Origin: Lithodes maja
Taxonomy: Eukaryota > Arthropoda > Malacostraca > Decapoda > Lithodidae
DNA: 64,000 nt
Assembly (NCBI GenBank): GCA_037953745.1
Contig: JBAKBP010006530.1
Span: 1-64,000, forward strand
Direction: 5' to 3'
Shown here: one piece after another, positions 10,632-23,628 of the stretch
Layout: every line of letters begins with the position of its first letter
How positions within the stretch are numbered: the first letter of the stretch is position 1
Position numbers and translations under genes: made by a program
Notes under the pieces: generated by a model
The model's database searches: none
What the model saw: the letters and a program-made list of their open reading frames with translations, nothing else
What the model was told of the DNA's origin: nothing

Positions 10632-12833
10632 AGGCGCGGTTACACATGCCCGAATTTTTGCCACCCAAGCAACTTTTGTCACCGCTACGGGCAACTTTTC
10701 TGAGACCCAAAAACAAGTGGTTACACATGCAGGAAGAGAGTTGCTCGTAGCACTATCTCCCGTAGCCTACACTCTTTCGTTTTCACTTCGAAATTAATTG
10801 GTCTTAATTCGGCCGTTTTAGCTTCCCGTCACGCTATTAACCCGGGAGCTGCGGGAAGACTCTTAAGAGTTCCCCCGGCGGACTGCGGGAAGACTCTCCT
10901 GAGTAAGTAAAATTAAAAATCAACTTTTGACATCGAAATTTTTGTTTTTTTTGTTTTTTTTTTGGCCCCTGGGCCATGCAAAATCTCAGTCCTCTACCTC
11001 CCCTCCTTCCCCACTTTCCTCCTATCCCTCAGTTATCACCTATTTTCCCTATTATTCCCTTATTCTGAGGTATATTTTCGTGCTAACATTAGCGAGTTGC
11101 AAGCAGGGTGTTGTCATCACTGATGGCCATCGAGTGCAAGAGAGAGAGAGAGAGTATCGATCGACTGTGTCTCAGTGGCCTTGGGGGAAATTGGCGGGAA
11201 GGTAGCTTGCCTCACCCATACATTATACAACTCGCGGGCTATATCTCCGATTTTGACCATCCAAACGCTGTTTTCACTCGTTTTATTGTTGTTTCAGGTT
11301 AATACCTTTATAATCAACCCATAATAGGCGCATATGGATAATTATTAATGCTATTAATGGTACAATGAATATTTTAGTGATGAAAAACCTCAAATACGTC
11401 AGCACAGGGGGAGGTTTTCAATTACCCCCGTGCGCACTTCAGAGGTTAATACATCACAATCCCTATGATAAAGCTGAGCATATATAAAAACCAAGGTATG
11501 TATCACTATATTGCTCACCATTACATAAAACAAGCGACATGAATCCACGTCTGTCGGCAAAAGTGCAATTCAGTTGAAACAGCAGCACGCTCATGATTGG
11601 CTATCTTATTATTACCCTGATCATTTATTTATCATCTGTATTGTTCCTTATTTATTCATTAACTAGATATGTTTAAGTAATTTTAATGATTAGGCCTACT
11701 TAATAAATTACAGTACTATCCGAATCTAAAGAGCTCTTAAAGAACACAGGAAACACAATAATAACGTATAGGCTATATCATAAAGTAAACACAAGCAAGA
11801 TAAAGATATGATAAACCAAAGAAGTAAGCGAGAGAGAAGACTGGCTGGCCCGGGGGCCTTGCTTTACGTATTACACATTTAAAATAGGCAGTGACAGTAT
11901 TTCTTTCCTTGCTTGTGTTTACTGTATTATATGTACGATTGTATGTGTTCCATGTGGTATTTTATAGCTCTTAAGGTTCGGATATCACCTGTCGCATTAT
12001 CATTAGAAGTATTAAAACTTATTTATATTAATATAGGCCTAGCCTACTGTATATGGATTATATATATATATATGGGCCTATTTAGGCTATAGGCTACATA
12101 TGGAATATATGTCCACGACATAGCCTATTAATTCACGCCAAACACTATTACCGTATACTGTACATGTAGGCTACTAAGTTATGTAAAGTGTAGCCTACGT
12201 CTATTTAGCACGTCGCATTAACAATTTAACCGAACCTATACTGCATAAATACGGTATTTAATCAAGATTACAAAGCATACAGAATATATAATTTGTAATA
12301 CTGAAGGAAGTATTAGAAATTAATTAGGCTAACCATTGCAGTAACGAAGCTATTATTATAACAAATCGTTTACTGTTGCAAATTATAATTGTAAGTTGAT
12401 TATGATAACGGATATATGACACATTTATTCCCTTGAGAGAATATTCTTCCCATTCTTGCCTAAAGATATTGTAGGCTATTTGTACAAACTTGAATTTCGC
12501 ATTCATACCGTAGCCTACTTCTTGATTAAACCGTTTTCTCATCCCAATCTATTGAATATTATACTGTGATGACATATATATTTAAGGATTGAGCATTATT
12601 ATAGTATATTAATGCTTGCACATCATACATATAGTTATCACATTACTACTATTGCATGCAACCCATATTTATAGTTGCCGCAACAGGCGATGCGTCCCGC
12701 ACGTTCGGGACGCAAAAGTTGCCCTATTCGGGTGACAAATGGGTCCCGAAAAAGTTGCTTGGGGCGCAAAAGTTGCTCCACGGAGCAACTTTTGTCACCG
12801 ATTTGGGCAACTCGGGCATGTGTAACCGCGCCT
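10632..12833. mobile_element. Terminal-inverted-repeat element with TAA target duplication (Harbinger-like)
   Basis: The left end AGGCGCGGTTACACATGCCC at 10632 is mirrored exactly at 12833, and TAA flanks both sides (10629-10631, 12834-12836). A 3-bp TWA duplication is typical of PIF/Harbinger elements. Subterminal motifs like gcaacttttgtcacc recur at both ends. I find no transposase frame in the 2.2 kb, so this is a non-autonomous or eroded copy. A TTAA element is nested at 10841-11445. Confidence 0.6.
10837..11449 (+). mobile_element. TTAA-flanked element 'F', copy 1, uninterrupted
   Basis: TTAA occurs at 10837-10840 and 11446-11449, bounding a 605-bp segment starting CCCGGGAGCTGCGGG. No coding capacity is recognisable. 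The TTAA sites and CCC start suggest mobilisation by a piggyBac-type transposase. The second copy (40107-48939) is the same sequence split by a large insertion, so this copy gives the empty target site of the DIRS-like element. Confidence 0.75.
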
Positions 12834-12836
12834 TAA

Positions 12837-13750
12837 GGGATTCAATTTACCGTCAGTTGAAAAGAAACAGTATAGTCATTTATGAGTGATAGAGGTTATG
12901 TTCAAGAGTTTTGGCCTATTTATTTAGAACACGGTATAGGTTGCACAAAATAAGGTCGCGGCCATGACAAAGTCGGGTGGGGTCCCTTTGATGTGGTGGG
13001 CCGGACAGACCACAGGAGCCGCGGGGTGTGTACATAGTGGCTATATCTTAACGTTGCCCTGAACCAGCCAAAAGGAGAAATTCCAAGTAGACGGCTTAAA
13101 AATATATAGCCTACCGCGCGTCCGGGAACTGAAAACTTGTTTTTTTGTTGTTTTTTTTTTGTTTTTTTCCCCCCAAGGATAACGATAGAGGGGAGTTTAC
13201 TTCATTGTACAATCGTGGTTATTACAACTTGAACACTTCCTAATTATATATATATATATATTCTGACATACGGAGCCCTGTATGTTAATTTAAGAGTTAG
13301 AATTAGAGTTGAAGGAGCCAAACTACCCAAGCGGCGAAGCAAACTAGCGAGCGAACTAGCGAGTGGGGAAACCAGCTAGCCTGCATACCAGCAAAGAAGC
13401 CTTCACACCTGCATGCGTCATAGGGGACCCTGCAAACTACTTGATGACCGACGCTATGACGTAATAATCGACGCCAGGAGCTGTGAATGGACCAGGCACC
13501 TGTTATGCGACTCGAGGAGCTATGATTGGAGCGGGCACCACCCCCCGCCTCCTGATTCGTTCCTACACCATCATTGTTTAGTATATAAGACCCGAGTTGT
13601 GGGCATTCAAATCAGTCTCATTTGGAGTTGGGGAAGGTGAACTTGCAGCTGGAGGAAGACGGGGTAAAGTATTATAATGGGATTGTGACTGTCAGTCAGA
13701 TTATATAAATGTGTGTTAAGTGTGTTAGGTGTAAACACTTACGTTATGTG
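12837..13750. other. No gene seen; TATA-like motif at 13582
   Basis: The first 50 bp form a loose inverted repeat with about 10478-10500. A TATATAAG motif at 13582-13589 lies upstream of a TCAGTC start-like sequence near 13613, which could be an LTR or promoter remnant, but I find no associated gene or matching second LTR. Confidence 0.3.
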
Positions 13751-13886
13751 ATTGGGAATTAACGTTAACGCTACTATTATGTGCTTAACTATTTGATTGG
13801 GAATTAACGTTAACGCTACTATTATGTGTTTAACTATTTGATTGTGAATTAACGTTAACGCTACTATTTATGTACTTAACTATTTT
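13751..13886. repeat. Three tandem 45-bp units containing AACGTTAACG
   Basis: Units start at 13751, 13796 and 13841 and share attgggaattaacgttaacg with few changes. No coding or RNA feature is associated. Confidence 0.85.
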
Positions 13887-14772
13887 AGTTGACTAACTTG
13901 TGGACTAAAGCAACTCTTTAAGTAATTGGGTTATGATGAAAGTAATACTATTATATTAATACTTACGAGTTCTTTCATTTTCTTTGAATTAAGCTTACAT
14001 TGCTTAACGGTGCTTAGTACGGTGATGCTATTGTCTCATATTAGTAATATGATTAGACTAATAAAATTAGACTAACATGGCTGTGTTAATATTACTTCTA
14101 GTGATTTCCTAAGCTGAAGAAAATTCTTTTGCTTCAAAATATTATATTTTGCTTTTCATATTATTTGAGTGAGACCTGAATGGAATCTATGAAGCGATCC
14201 TGTAACTTTATTTACTCATAATCAAACTTCAATGTTACGTGGTTAAGAAATGCATTTAACTAATTATTAAATATATATCTACCTTTTTATGTGACTGATA
14301 TTACTCTTGATGATAATAATAATATAATACTATTAACGTAAGACAAGAACCAAGAATAATTACATTAAATATAAATAAAAGGACATTAAGAAAACTATCT
14401 ATTCATTTCAAAAAGGGTAAGAGACCGAAATATTCTTACTTTCATATTTATCTTTCAAGACTTTTTATAAAATTAATAGTCCTTCTTTAGCTATAACTTA
14501 TTCGGTTCATAACCATAGCCTACTAAGCTTCGGTTAAAGAATAATTCTTTATAAATACTACATGACTTTAATTAGTTTCAGTATTTTTCATAATTAAAGA
14601 GTATCTGTCAATAAAGGATACTAAGTCCTACGATCCAAAAGGAAAGGAAGCAACAACAGGAAATGATTTTATTAGATTTTACTTTTGTTTTGCCTTCAGC
14701 TGACTGATACCTTAATATATATCTCTGTGCTATCTAGATTCATCAAGTTAACCACTTGAGGATCAAGATACG

Positions 14773-14835
<63 letters not shown>

Positions 14836-15057
14836 TGTATATATTGTTCACTACAGTACTTTTGCTACTAACCAAAGGACATACAGTACTAATATTATCC
14901 ATGATGCTGTTAAAACACAAAGTCAGTGTCTGGTTTGCCAACCCTCCCAGCAAGCTTAGATTACCATGTGTGAATTGCATTACTTTACATTCATACAAGG
15001 AAATCGTACCCTTGCATTTACAGTACTGTATACTCAAGCACAAACTGATATAAATGT
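13887..15057. other. No gene seen; AT-rich DNA with a TA microsatellite
   Basis: An uninterrupted (TA)n run occupies about 14779-14834. Open frames through it are artefacts. Nothing else could be supported. Confidence 0.5.
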
Positions 15058-15189
15058 GGAGAGAAAACGACTAACTCTTGTATTTCAAGCAGAGACTGTT
15101 ATAAAAGAAGAGAGAAAAAGACTAACCCTTTTATTTTAAGCAGAGACGGATATATAAATGGAGAGAAAACGACTAACCTTTGTATTTAA
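15058..15189. repeat. 51-bp minisatellite into which piggyBac copy 2 inserted
   Basis: The landmark gagagaaaacgactaac recurs at 15059, 15110 and 15161 (period 51). The array resumes after the transposon at 19537 (landmark near 19559), so the element split an existing tandem array at one of its TTAA sites. Confidence 0.8.
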
Positions 15190-15382
15190 CCCCTCCAACC
15201 CGGATGACCTCTTGTACGCCCATAATAAACTCGGCCCGCGCAACCCGGATGACCTCTTGTACGCCCCTTGCTTGCACGCTTGCTTTTCGAAAGCCGCGCG
15301 TACATTTTGGTATCATGGGACGGTAGGTGGCGCCACCCGGCGTAAACGACGCCACAACAACAGTATCTACCCCGACGCCATC

Positions 15383-18341
15383 ATGGACAGTACGCCAAAT
15401 AGTGATTCCGCCATGTCCGACATCGGGCTTCCTACGACGCCCTTGCTAGTGCGTCGTGCCTTACCCCGACGCCATCGCCTAAATGTGTTATCTCCCGGAG
15501 GTATTGAGACGACTTTGAGACTTTATGACTTTATGAAGTCGTCACTGACTTCTTCATCAATGTTATGCTTGGCATCAGCTTGATGCCAAGCATAACATTG
15601 ATGAAGAAGTCAGTGACGACTCCAGTAATTATAAGTCGAGTGATTATGGCCATGAGAGTGAAAAAGAAGAACAATTCCTGGGATTTGCGAGAGAACTTAA
15701 CAGTGATGAGAGTGATGAAGGTGATGTACCAGTTGTTGAGGAAGCTGGTTTACCTCAAGACAGTGAACTTGCGAGACTGAGTGAGTGGGAGAGTTCAAGG
15801 TCACTCACCAAATTTCGCATAAGTGACACGACTCCAAGCCCTTCCCCAGGTAAATCGCCTTTCAAGCTACATTTGTACAAGCAAAAAATACTTGAGAAGG
15901 CGGCCACGGCAGCTAGGGAACAAGCTAAAATACTTGGTGAGGATGAGGATGAGGCTGAGGCTGTGAGTGAGGGTCAGCGTGGTGACCCTTCTCGACCGCC
16001 ATTGTCTCCCTTATCTACCCACGCCACCCAAGATGACCCGGATGCCCCGCATTCTTCCCCACCACCCCCACCATTGCCAAGGGTTGAGGACCCCCCACTT
16101 TCGGCCTATTTGCCTCCTAGGTCCCCCGACAGGAGACATACTGTTGCAGAAAAGGGGAAAGGTAGAAAATATACTAAGAAAATAAAGAAAAGTAAGAGAG
16201 TTTTGTTCGAGGCTCCCGCGGCGGCGTCCACCCCGGCCGGCCCCAGCCATACGTCCCCGCAACTGTCCCCGCAACTTTCCCCACGGTCCTCCCCTCCTCT
16301 CCCGCCTTCAACATGTCTTCCTGCAGAAGTCTTTGAGCTCGCATCACCAATACCTGGGCCTAGTCAAAGTGAATCATTGCTTTCTGTCACTCGTCGCAGG
16401 CCAAGGAGCCCGGGACCTCGGGAGGACACAGCCTCACCTGCCACTCCTTCCCCACCTCGCCCACCCGCACGCCGCCCACGCATCACTGGTTCCCCGCCAG
16501 ATTATGTGGGCGACACTGATGATGAAGGGCACCTCTCTGAAGACTCTGGCCATGATTACATAGGTCCACCGTCAGGGCAAGATGACCACTCTGACGATGA
16601 ATATATGGACATCGACGACCCTCGACCCACCCGCTTGGCCCGGCGTCGTGCTGCCCGTCTTGCTGCCCGCCGCCCTGGCCGACGCCCTCGCCGCCCTAGG
16701 GCGCGCGCCTCCCGAGTTGGCCGTGGGCATGCTGGGCCACCAGTTGGAGCTCCTCGTCAGCGTAGACAAGACCCATTCTACGTTTTTCAGTGGCAAGACG
16801 TAGTTGATGGGGATGGATACAACCCTGATGTGCCAGCTTTTGATGAGGTACTGGAGGGTTCAGGCATTACCCCCAATTTTCCTGCAGGCCCCAATGCTCG
16901 ACCACACGAACTATTTGAGGCATTCTTTGATGAGGAGGTGGTAGGCTATGTTGTCAAAGAGACAAACAAGCAGCACCAATTCCAGGTCCACTTTTTGGGC
17001 AAGGTGACCAAGGGCCATATGAGAAAGTGGACCCCAGTGACTCATAAAGAATTCATGGTGTTCCTGGCACTCACCATGCTAATGCCTCATGTCAAGAAGC
17101 ATAGGTTGCCTGACTATTGGATCACCAATGATCTGATTTCCACCCCTGCCTTCGGGAAATATATGGCTCGCGACCGGTACCTTGATATCCTCGCAGCGCT
17201 CCATCTTGTCACCAACCTTGACGTCCACCGCCCAGACAAGCTGTGGAAGATTAGGACGTTGTATGAGATGATACGAGAACGCTTCACCTCCTACTTCAAG
17301 CCCTTCCGCAAGGTCGTCATTGACGAGTCTCTTGTGCTGTTCCGGGGAAAACTCAGCTTCCGGCAGTACATCCCCTCAAAAAGACATCGCTTTGGCATAA
17401 AATTCTTTGTGCTGTGCGACTGCCAAACTGGCTATGTCCTGGACTTCCTGGTCTACAGTGGGAAGGAAGGGGACTTGCTTGTGGACCCCCTCATTGGCTT
17501 TGGCGGAGCAGTGGTGCAAGCCATGATGGACCGCTACTTCCATAAGAATCACGTCCTCTACACGGACAACTATTACACGTCCCCCACTCTCTCACAGTAC
17601 CTGCATGAGCGCAAGACGGGGACTGTAGGCACAGTACGAGGGAAAAGGAAGGGCATGCCACCTTTCCTTCCAAAGACCAAAAAAGGTGATGTCTTCAAGA
17701 AGAAGTCGGGGCCCATTCTGGCTATCCACTGGCACGACCAGCGGAAGGTCAACCTCCTGAGCACCATCCACAAGGGGGAAATGGTGGAGACTGGCAAGGT
17801 GGATCGCCGCACCCAGGCCAGGGTGACCAAGCCCGATGCTGTCCTGGACTACAACATCAACATGAGGCTGGTGGACAAGTCCGACATGCAGATAGGCTTC
17901 ATTGACTGCCTGCGTACCTCGTGCAGATGGTACAAAAAGTTCTTTCTGCATATGGTGGACATGTCAGTTCTGAATGCCTACAATATATACAGGCTTCGGA
18001 ATGAGAACCCACCCCTGAAGTTCAATAGCCTGCGGAGGTTCCAAAAGCAGGTGTTGACGGAGCTCCTGGAGAAGTATGCTACGCCACAGAGGGCAGTGGC
18101 ACATCCTGGGCCCGCCGTTCTCGACCGCTTGCAGTCTGGTCCATACATGCTTAGGCACAGGCTTGGTTTCCTGCCTCAGAATGCAGCAGGAAGAACACAG
18201 CAGAAGCGGTGCCATGTCTGCTACCACAGCAGGGTGAGGCCGAACCCAGGTAAAAAGTCAACCACGGAGTGTGTGGCGTGCAAGGTGGCACTCTGTGCTG
18301 TAGGGTGCTTCTCTGATTACCACTCCAAGCTGGAGTTCTAA
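15383..18341 (+). pseudogene. piggyBac transposase, frameshifted near the N-terminus
   Basis: The start ATG at 15383 corresponds to that of copy 1, and the frame runs for about 65 codons. It then enters a duplicated inverted segment (15537-15577) and hits a stop at about 15583. The remainder continues in another frame and is open to 18341, about 820 residues, including all three catalytic aspartates (IDESL, YTDNYYTS, LVDKSDMQ) and the cysteine-rich tail. Apart from the one lesion the coding sequence looks well preserved. A shorter product from a later in-frame ATG would keep the catalytic core but lose most of the acidic N-terminal region. Confidence 0.88.
15537..15621. repeat. Perfect 41-bp inverted duplication with 3-bp spacer
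   Basis: Left arm 15537-15577 and right arm 15581-15621 are exact reverse complements, separated by gct. The right arm is the normal transposase sequence also present in copies 1 and 3. The left arm is an extra inverted copy, so the palindrome arose in this copy. It shifts the reading frame. Confidence 0.93.
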
Positions 18342-18719
18342 TAATCATACTGAAATTGCCAAATAAAATGACAATATGTACACTATAATTATATATAGGC
18401 AAAAAGTGGAAGAAAACCAATGTATTATAATAAAAAAGTCAAGTATTATGAGAAAATTGATACAAATACAATTCCAGCATAATAATATGTGAAAGTGACA
18501 CATATGTATATACCAAGTGACATTCATATGATTAGAACCTATAGAAATATATAAATCAGTGAAAAAAGACACAATAAATTGTATATAAAACGTTTACAAA
18601 TCATATAACTAAGTGAAAGTGACACAAGACCTAATATTTGATGGCCAAAGTATAATAAACACCTGTGATAACTAATAATCAGTGCCTAATACAACAATAA
18701 CCTACCTCAATTACTAATA

Positions 18720-19100
18720 AAATGTATGGTATCGAGTGAAAATGAGCATTATCAGTGACAGTGACACTCTCTAAAGCATATTTGTCAAAGTGAAAGTGAC
18801 ACAAGACCTAATATTTGATGGCCAAAGTATAATAAATACCTGTGATAACGAATAATCAGTGCCTAATACAACAATAACCTACCTCAATTACTAATAAAAT
18901 GTACGGTATCGAGTGAAAATGAGCATTATCAGTGACAGTGACACTCTCTAAAGCATATTTGTCAAAGTGAAAGTGACACAAGACCTAATATTTGATGGCC
19001 AAAGTATAATAAACACCTGTGATAACGAATAATCAGTGCCTAATACAACAATAACATACCTCAATTACTAATAAAATGTACGGTATCGAGTGAAAATTAC
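18720..19100. repeat. 177-bp subterminal repeat of piggyBac copy 2, three units
   Basis: The landmark ggtatcgagtgaaaat recurs at about 18728, 18904 and 19081. The units are the reverse complement of those in copies 1 and 3, as expected from the opposite orientation of the element. Confidence 0.85.
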
Positions 19101-19924
19101 CAATATCAGTGACAGTGATACCCTAATAAACATATTTTATATAATTGGCCTCAAAATAACTAGAAAATATCAAATAAACATCACATTCTCAATACCAAAC
19201 ACTAAAATCGTCTAGGGGAGATAAATACTTTGGCGCGGCGAGCGGCTAGGTGCGTCGTAGCCCTGGCCGGGCCGACGCTTTCGGACGCGGGAGGAATTTA
19301 CCGCATAAAAAAGCACTCGTCTTCCCACGCTCACCATTATGCAACCAGAGGGGCTAGAGACCTCTACTCAACGCCATTCGACAGAGGAAGGTTTGTGGAA
19401 CATTATTCTTTTTTATTCACAACATTACATGCCATATTCATTCACTTACAGAGTAGTTAACATAGGCCAAAAATCGTCAAAACCCCCGGTACAGCAGCAC
19501 AGTCGTGAGCTATAGCCCCCGGGGCTGGAGGGTTAAAGAAGAGACTGTTATAAAAGTGGAGACAAAACGACTAACCCTGTATTTTAAGCAGAGACTTAAA
19601 ACGTGGAGAGAGAATCACACCCATATTTGTAAATATGTGGGAAGGGAGCTACCAATACTATATTGAGCGAAGACATAATAACTAAGGCCTACTAATTTGT
19701 TATAAAGAACTAAATGTCCTTCAGTTTCAGAAATATCACTACTGTATTAGTGTCTACTTAATTCGTTTATGAAGGTTTAGGGAACCACTTTAGTAAGGTT
19801 TAAAAATGTGGGTGTAACAGCCATGATATAAAACATCACTAAAATAATTCCCTTACCTGCATAAACTAAATAAGCTGAAACTAATAGTGATCATTCTGAA
19901 ACAAGGTTTATTTATTTTTATATT

Positions 19925-22330
19925 TTTGTGTTTAATAAATAGTTTAACCAGACCACTGAGTTACAACATGTAACTCTTATAGGGCTGGCCTTATCAAAAG
20001 CCAAGGATTCGGCATCAATGAGAATGGGTCCATAGGATAAAGAAAATTAAGATGACCAGGTAGGAACAAATCAGGTTGGGACAAAATCAATCAGATTTTA
20101 CCAATAAGTTAACATAATATAAGAAAACAAATAATACAGTACATGGAAAGGCTGGTGAATCCATCAATATGTCAGAAAGTTTTCTTGCCAAAGTATAGTG
20201 TATGAGGACAAGTAGAAATATGATGAACAGTGAGAGGGACTCGGCAAGGCAAGCATACAGGGCGTAGTTCATGGGGGCGATGAAATCAAATAACTGTGTC
20301 AACTGAGTATGGCCTATGTGTAGATGTGTGAGCAAAACTTCTAGGGTATGGGAAGGCTGTATCGATGATTGCCACAGACCGGATAAGTCTTTAATAGAAC
20401 GCATTTTGTTATCAGGAGATTGTGACGCCTACAACAGCCGCCACGTGCATCTCTGCCGAATAACATACTCCAGGGACACTAACCAGTCCTCCACTGGGAG
20501 ACAGGCTTGAGATACGGGCATAGCAACAGCATCTTTTGCAGACCGGTCAGCACGTTCATTGCCTGTGACCACTACATGGGCTGGAATCCAACAAATCTGA
20601 ACCCAGCGGTCAGAGACATGTAGTTCATGTAGGGAATGTTGTATATGGGAAACCAATGTGTGTCGTGGGTTATATTGACCAAGAGCCTCGACGGCACTAC
20701 GGGAATCACTATACTGTATATAACAAACCGACCAGCAGGGGATTGTAGGATGATTTTAAGAGCAGTTTGAATGGCGAATAGCTCGGCAGTATGCATGGTG
20801 GCATACGAGGAGAGAGAGCTGGACACAATGGTTGGATGATACTGCAGCACAACCAACTCCAGAATCTGATTTAGATCTATCAGTATAAATAGCAGTGTGA
20901 CTACCCTTATGTCGCATGTGTTCGAGAGCATGTTGGCGCATGACCTCAGTACAGTAGTAGGAAAGGAACGCTTCTTCAAGTAGGATAAATACAAACAAGT
21001 TCAGGGCAGATGTAAAGACCATGGGGGTGTGAAGGGACCGGGTGGAGAAGGCTGAGGGGAAGGTTTGTATTACGGAGCAGCTGGGTAGCACGGACCGGAA
21101 AGCTTGTGTTATGCGTACAGTGGGAATTATCGGATAAGTCAAAGAGATGTTTGGTAAGAAAGTCACTATCAGAAATCCAAAGTGCTCTGCGCATGGTTAC
21201 GAGGTCTCGATGAAGAAAAAAGGAGGTTCACCACTATCCGAGGAATCGAGATGGTGGGCGATGAGCGAAAGGCTCCAGTACTGAGGCAGAGGCCCTGATG
21301 GTGAAGTGAGTCTAATGAGCATAAGGTCCCTTCTGAAGCAGCATCATATACAGGACTGCCATAATCAATAATAGATGAGATGATAGGTTTGGATAACATT
21401 AATATAGTGGGCCGATGGGTGCCCCAAGCAGTATGGGACAATTTCTTCAACAGGTTAAGGGTGCGTTGACTCCTTGATTTAATATAGGATACATTAGCTT
21501 TCCAATTCAGGTGAGAGTCAAATACCAATCCGAGAATTTGTGTTCGTGGCAGACTTCGAGACGAGTGGTCAAGTCAAGCACTTGATTTTGTGTCCAATGT
21601 TTGTCACAGTAAAATAGCACCTACAGTATTTCGTTTTGTCTGGGGAAAAGCGGAACCCAACTGAGGAGGCCCAGGAATGGACATTAGCTATTGCTATATT
21701 GACAACACGCTGAGCATGGCGAAGATTCTTTGAAGCATAATTGATGGTAAAATCATCAACATACGGGCTATGCTTCACTCCTGCGGGTAAATGTAAGGTA
21801 ATGTCATTGATTGCTAGAGCAAAGAGAGTGCTGCTGAGAACACTGCCCTGGGGGATACTGCATTGAAGAGGAAACTCATCAGAGACAGTAGTCTACACAT
21901 GCACACTATATAACCGATCAGACAGGAAGTTGGAAATAAATTGCGGGAAATATCCCCGGATGCCAGCAGAGTGGATGGTATGAAGGACTTGATGACGCCA
22001 TGTAGTATTGTAAGCCTTGGAGATATCAAAGAAGACAGCAACCGTCTGATTTATTTGAAAAACCTTCCTGAATATAGGACTCCAAATGGGTCAGGGAGTC
22101 TAAGGTGGAATGAAACAGTTGGGAACCAAATTGGAAGGGAGTCAAGACATCAAATTCACAGACTCCACAATAACCGCGAATTTACAATTTTTTCCATCGA
22201 CTTACAAATGCAATTTGTTAAGGATATAGCGCGATAGTTTGTCGGTACGCTAGGATCCTTGCCCGGTTTTGCAATCGGGATAACCACGGCATGGTGCCAG
22301 GCATCAGGGAATTTGCTAAAGGTCCTCAAA
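19925..22330 (-). pseudogene. I-clade-like LINE with RNase H, broken 3' part
   Basis: Fragments of one retrotransposon follow in order on the minus strand. First come RT segments: PTNYRAISLTNCICKSMEK near 22190-22300, then SPYVDDFTINYAS near 21750 carrying the YVDD catalytic motif. Next is an RNase H domain (IYTDRS near 20900, TAELFAIQTAL near 20790, WIPAHVVVTGNERAD near 20570), and a C-terminal region. Frames shift many times, so it is dead. The 3' untranslated part (taaccagaccactgag at about 19947) is shared with the LINE at 32548-33353, placing both in one family. A SINE inserted at 22334 cuts the 5' side. Confidence 0.75.
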
Positions 22331-22763
22331 TAGTTGTTGTTGTTGTTGTTGTTCCCCCCCAAGCTGCCTGGCCGAACAGCCCCAAGGCCCCGAGCACGGC
22401 CAAGGCCATAACCGAGCGCCCCCACAGAACCCTCCCTGCCGACCACAATAAAGCCTGGGTGACCAAAGCCACTCCATGGCGGGGAGCTGAGGAGGGTGCG
22501 GAAACGCCCGGGAGACCAAAGCCCCACCCAGGGCCTTGTGCCCCTCGGCAATTATGAAGAGAAAGTTGAGGGGCAAGGGAAAAATGCGACGCTTTGGCTT
22601 CCAATCTTGGTAGATTGGGAGGTCAATCCATGGAAGAGCTGCCATCACTTGAGATCTAGAAGATATACTGTAAGTAAAAGGAACAGTCAGAGTAAGCTAT
22701 GGGTATGGCAGAGATCGCTCAGTTCTCACTCTGATAGACCAGCCCATCACCAACCACAAATAG
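22327..22763 (-). mobile_element. SINE 'S', near full-length, inserted in the LINE
   Basis: The body covers about 22334-22756 in minus orientation, starting with its (AAC)n tail as gttgttgtt. The direct repeat CAAATAG flanks it at 22327-22333 and 22757-22763. It matches the copies at 23642-24061 and 39444-39846 over its length. Confidence 0.8.
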
Positions 22764-23628
22764 TAGTATAGTACTGTATTCTGGAAGTACTGTACATTCA
22801 GGAAAAGTTAACAAGAAGAGTAGGTATCCCAGAACTGATAGGAGAATTGGATGATAGGAATAGAGCAGAAACTGATAAGGAGAAAGCAGAGGTGCTGGGG
22901 AAATACTTTGGGGAGGTACTAACAGTGGAGTCGGATGATGCAGTGCCTACTATTCCCATCAAACAGGCACTGGCACTGGAACTAATGGTGTTTTCCCATG
23001 CTAGAATAAGAAGGGGTATAGAAAAAATGAACAGAAGTAAATCCCCGGGACCGGATGGGATACATCCAAGAATCATAAAGGAAGGAGGTGAGATGTTAGT
23101 AGAGCCATTAAAATTTGTATTTGAAATATCTTTTAATACAGGACAAATCCCGATGGACTGGAGAGAGGCGAACATAACAGCTATTTTTAAGAAGGGAAAG
23201 AGAAATGACCCAGGAAATTATAGACCAGTCAGTTTGACAAGTGTTGTGTGTAAACTAATGGAAACGGTAATTAGAGAAGGAATAATGGAGCATATGAAAT
23301 CAAACCAACTTTTCAGTGGGAGACAGTTCGGATTCTTGCCGGGGAGGTCGACGGTACTACAGCTAATTAAGGTGGTAGATGATTGGATGTAAATTCTGGA
23401 GGATGGTGATGTTATAGACGTGGTATAGTGCGATTTTATGAAGGCCTTCGATAAGGTCCCACATAAAAGGTTAATAGAGAAAGTTAGAAGCTATAATATA
23501 GGGGAGAAATGTGCGAAATGGATAGAAGCCTTCCTGAATGATCGGAGACAGAGGGTACTGGTGAATGGAATAGGCTCGGGGTGGAGGGAAATTACAAGTG
23601 GAGTACCTCCGGGATCTGTGTTGGGACC

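Larger units (their letters stand above)
15186..19536 (+). mobile_element. piggyBac element, copy 2, with TTAA at both ends
   Basis: TTAA sites are at 15186-15189 and 19533-19536 and the element is 15190-19532. The 5' end begins CCCCTCCAACCCGG, followed by two direct copies of acccggatgacctcttgtac about 50 bp apart. The 3' end is the CCCTCCAGCCCCGG type. Orientation is opposite to copies 1 and 3. The transposase frame is broken by an inverted duplication near its start. Confidence 0.93.

Noticed and set aside
13560..13640. LTR promoter
   Set aside because: A TATA-like motif and start-like sequence occur, but no paired LTR, primer site or coding region could be found.
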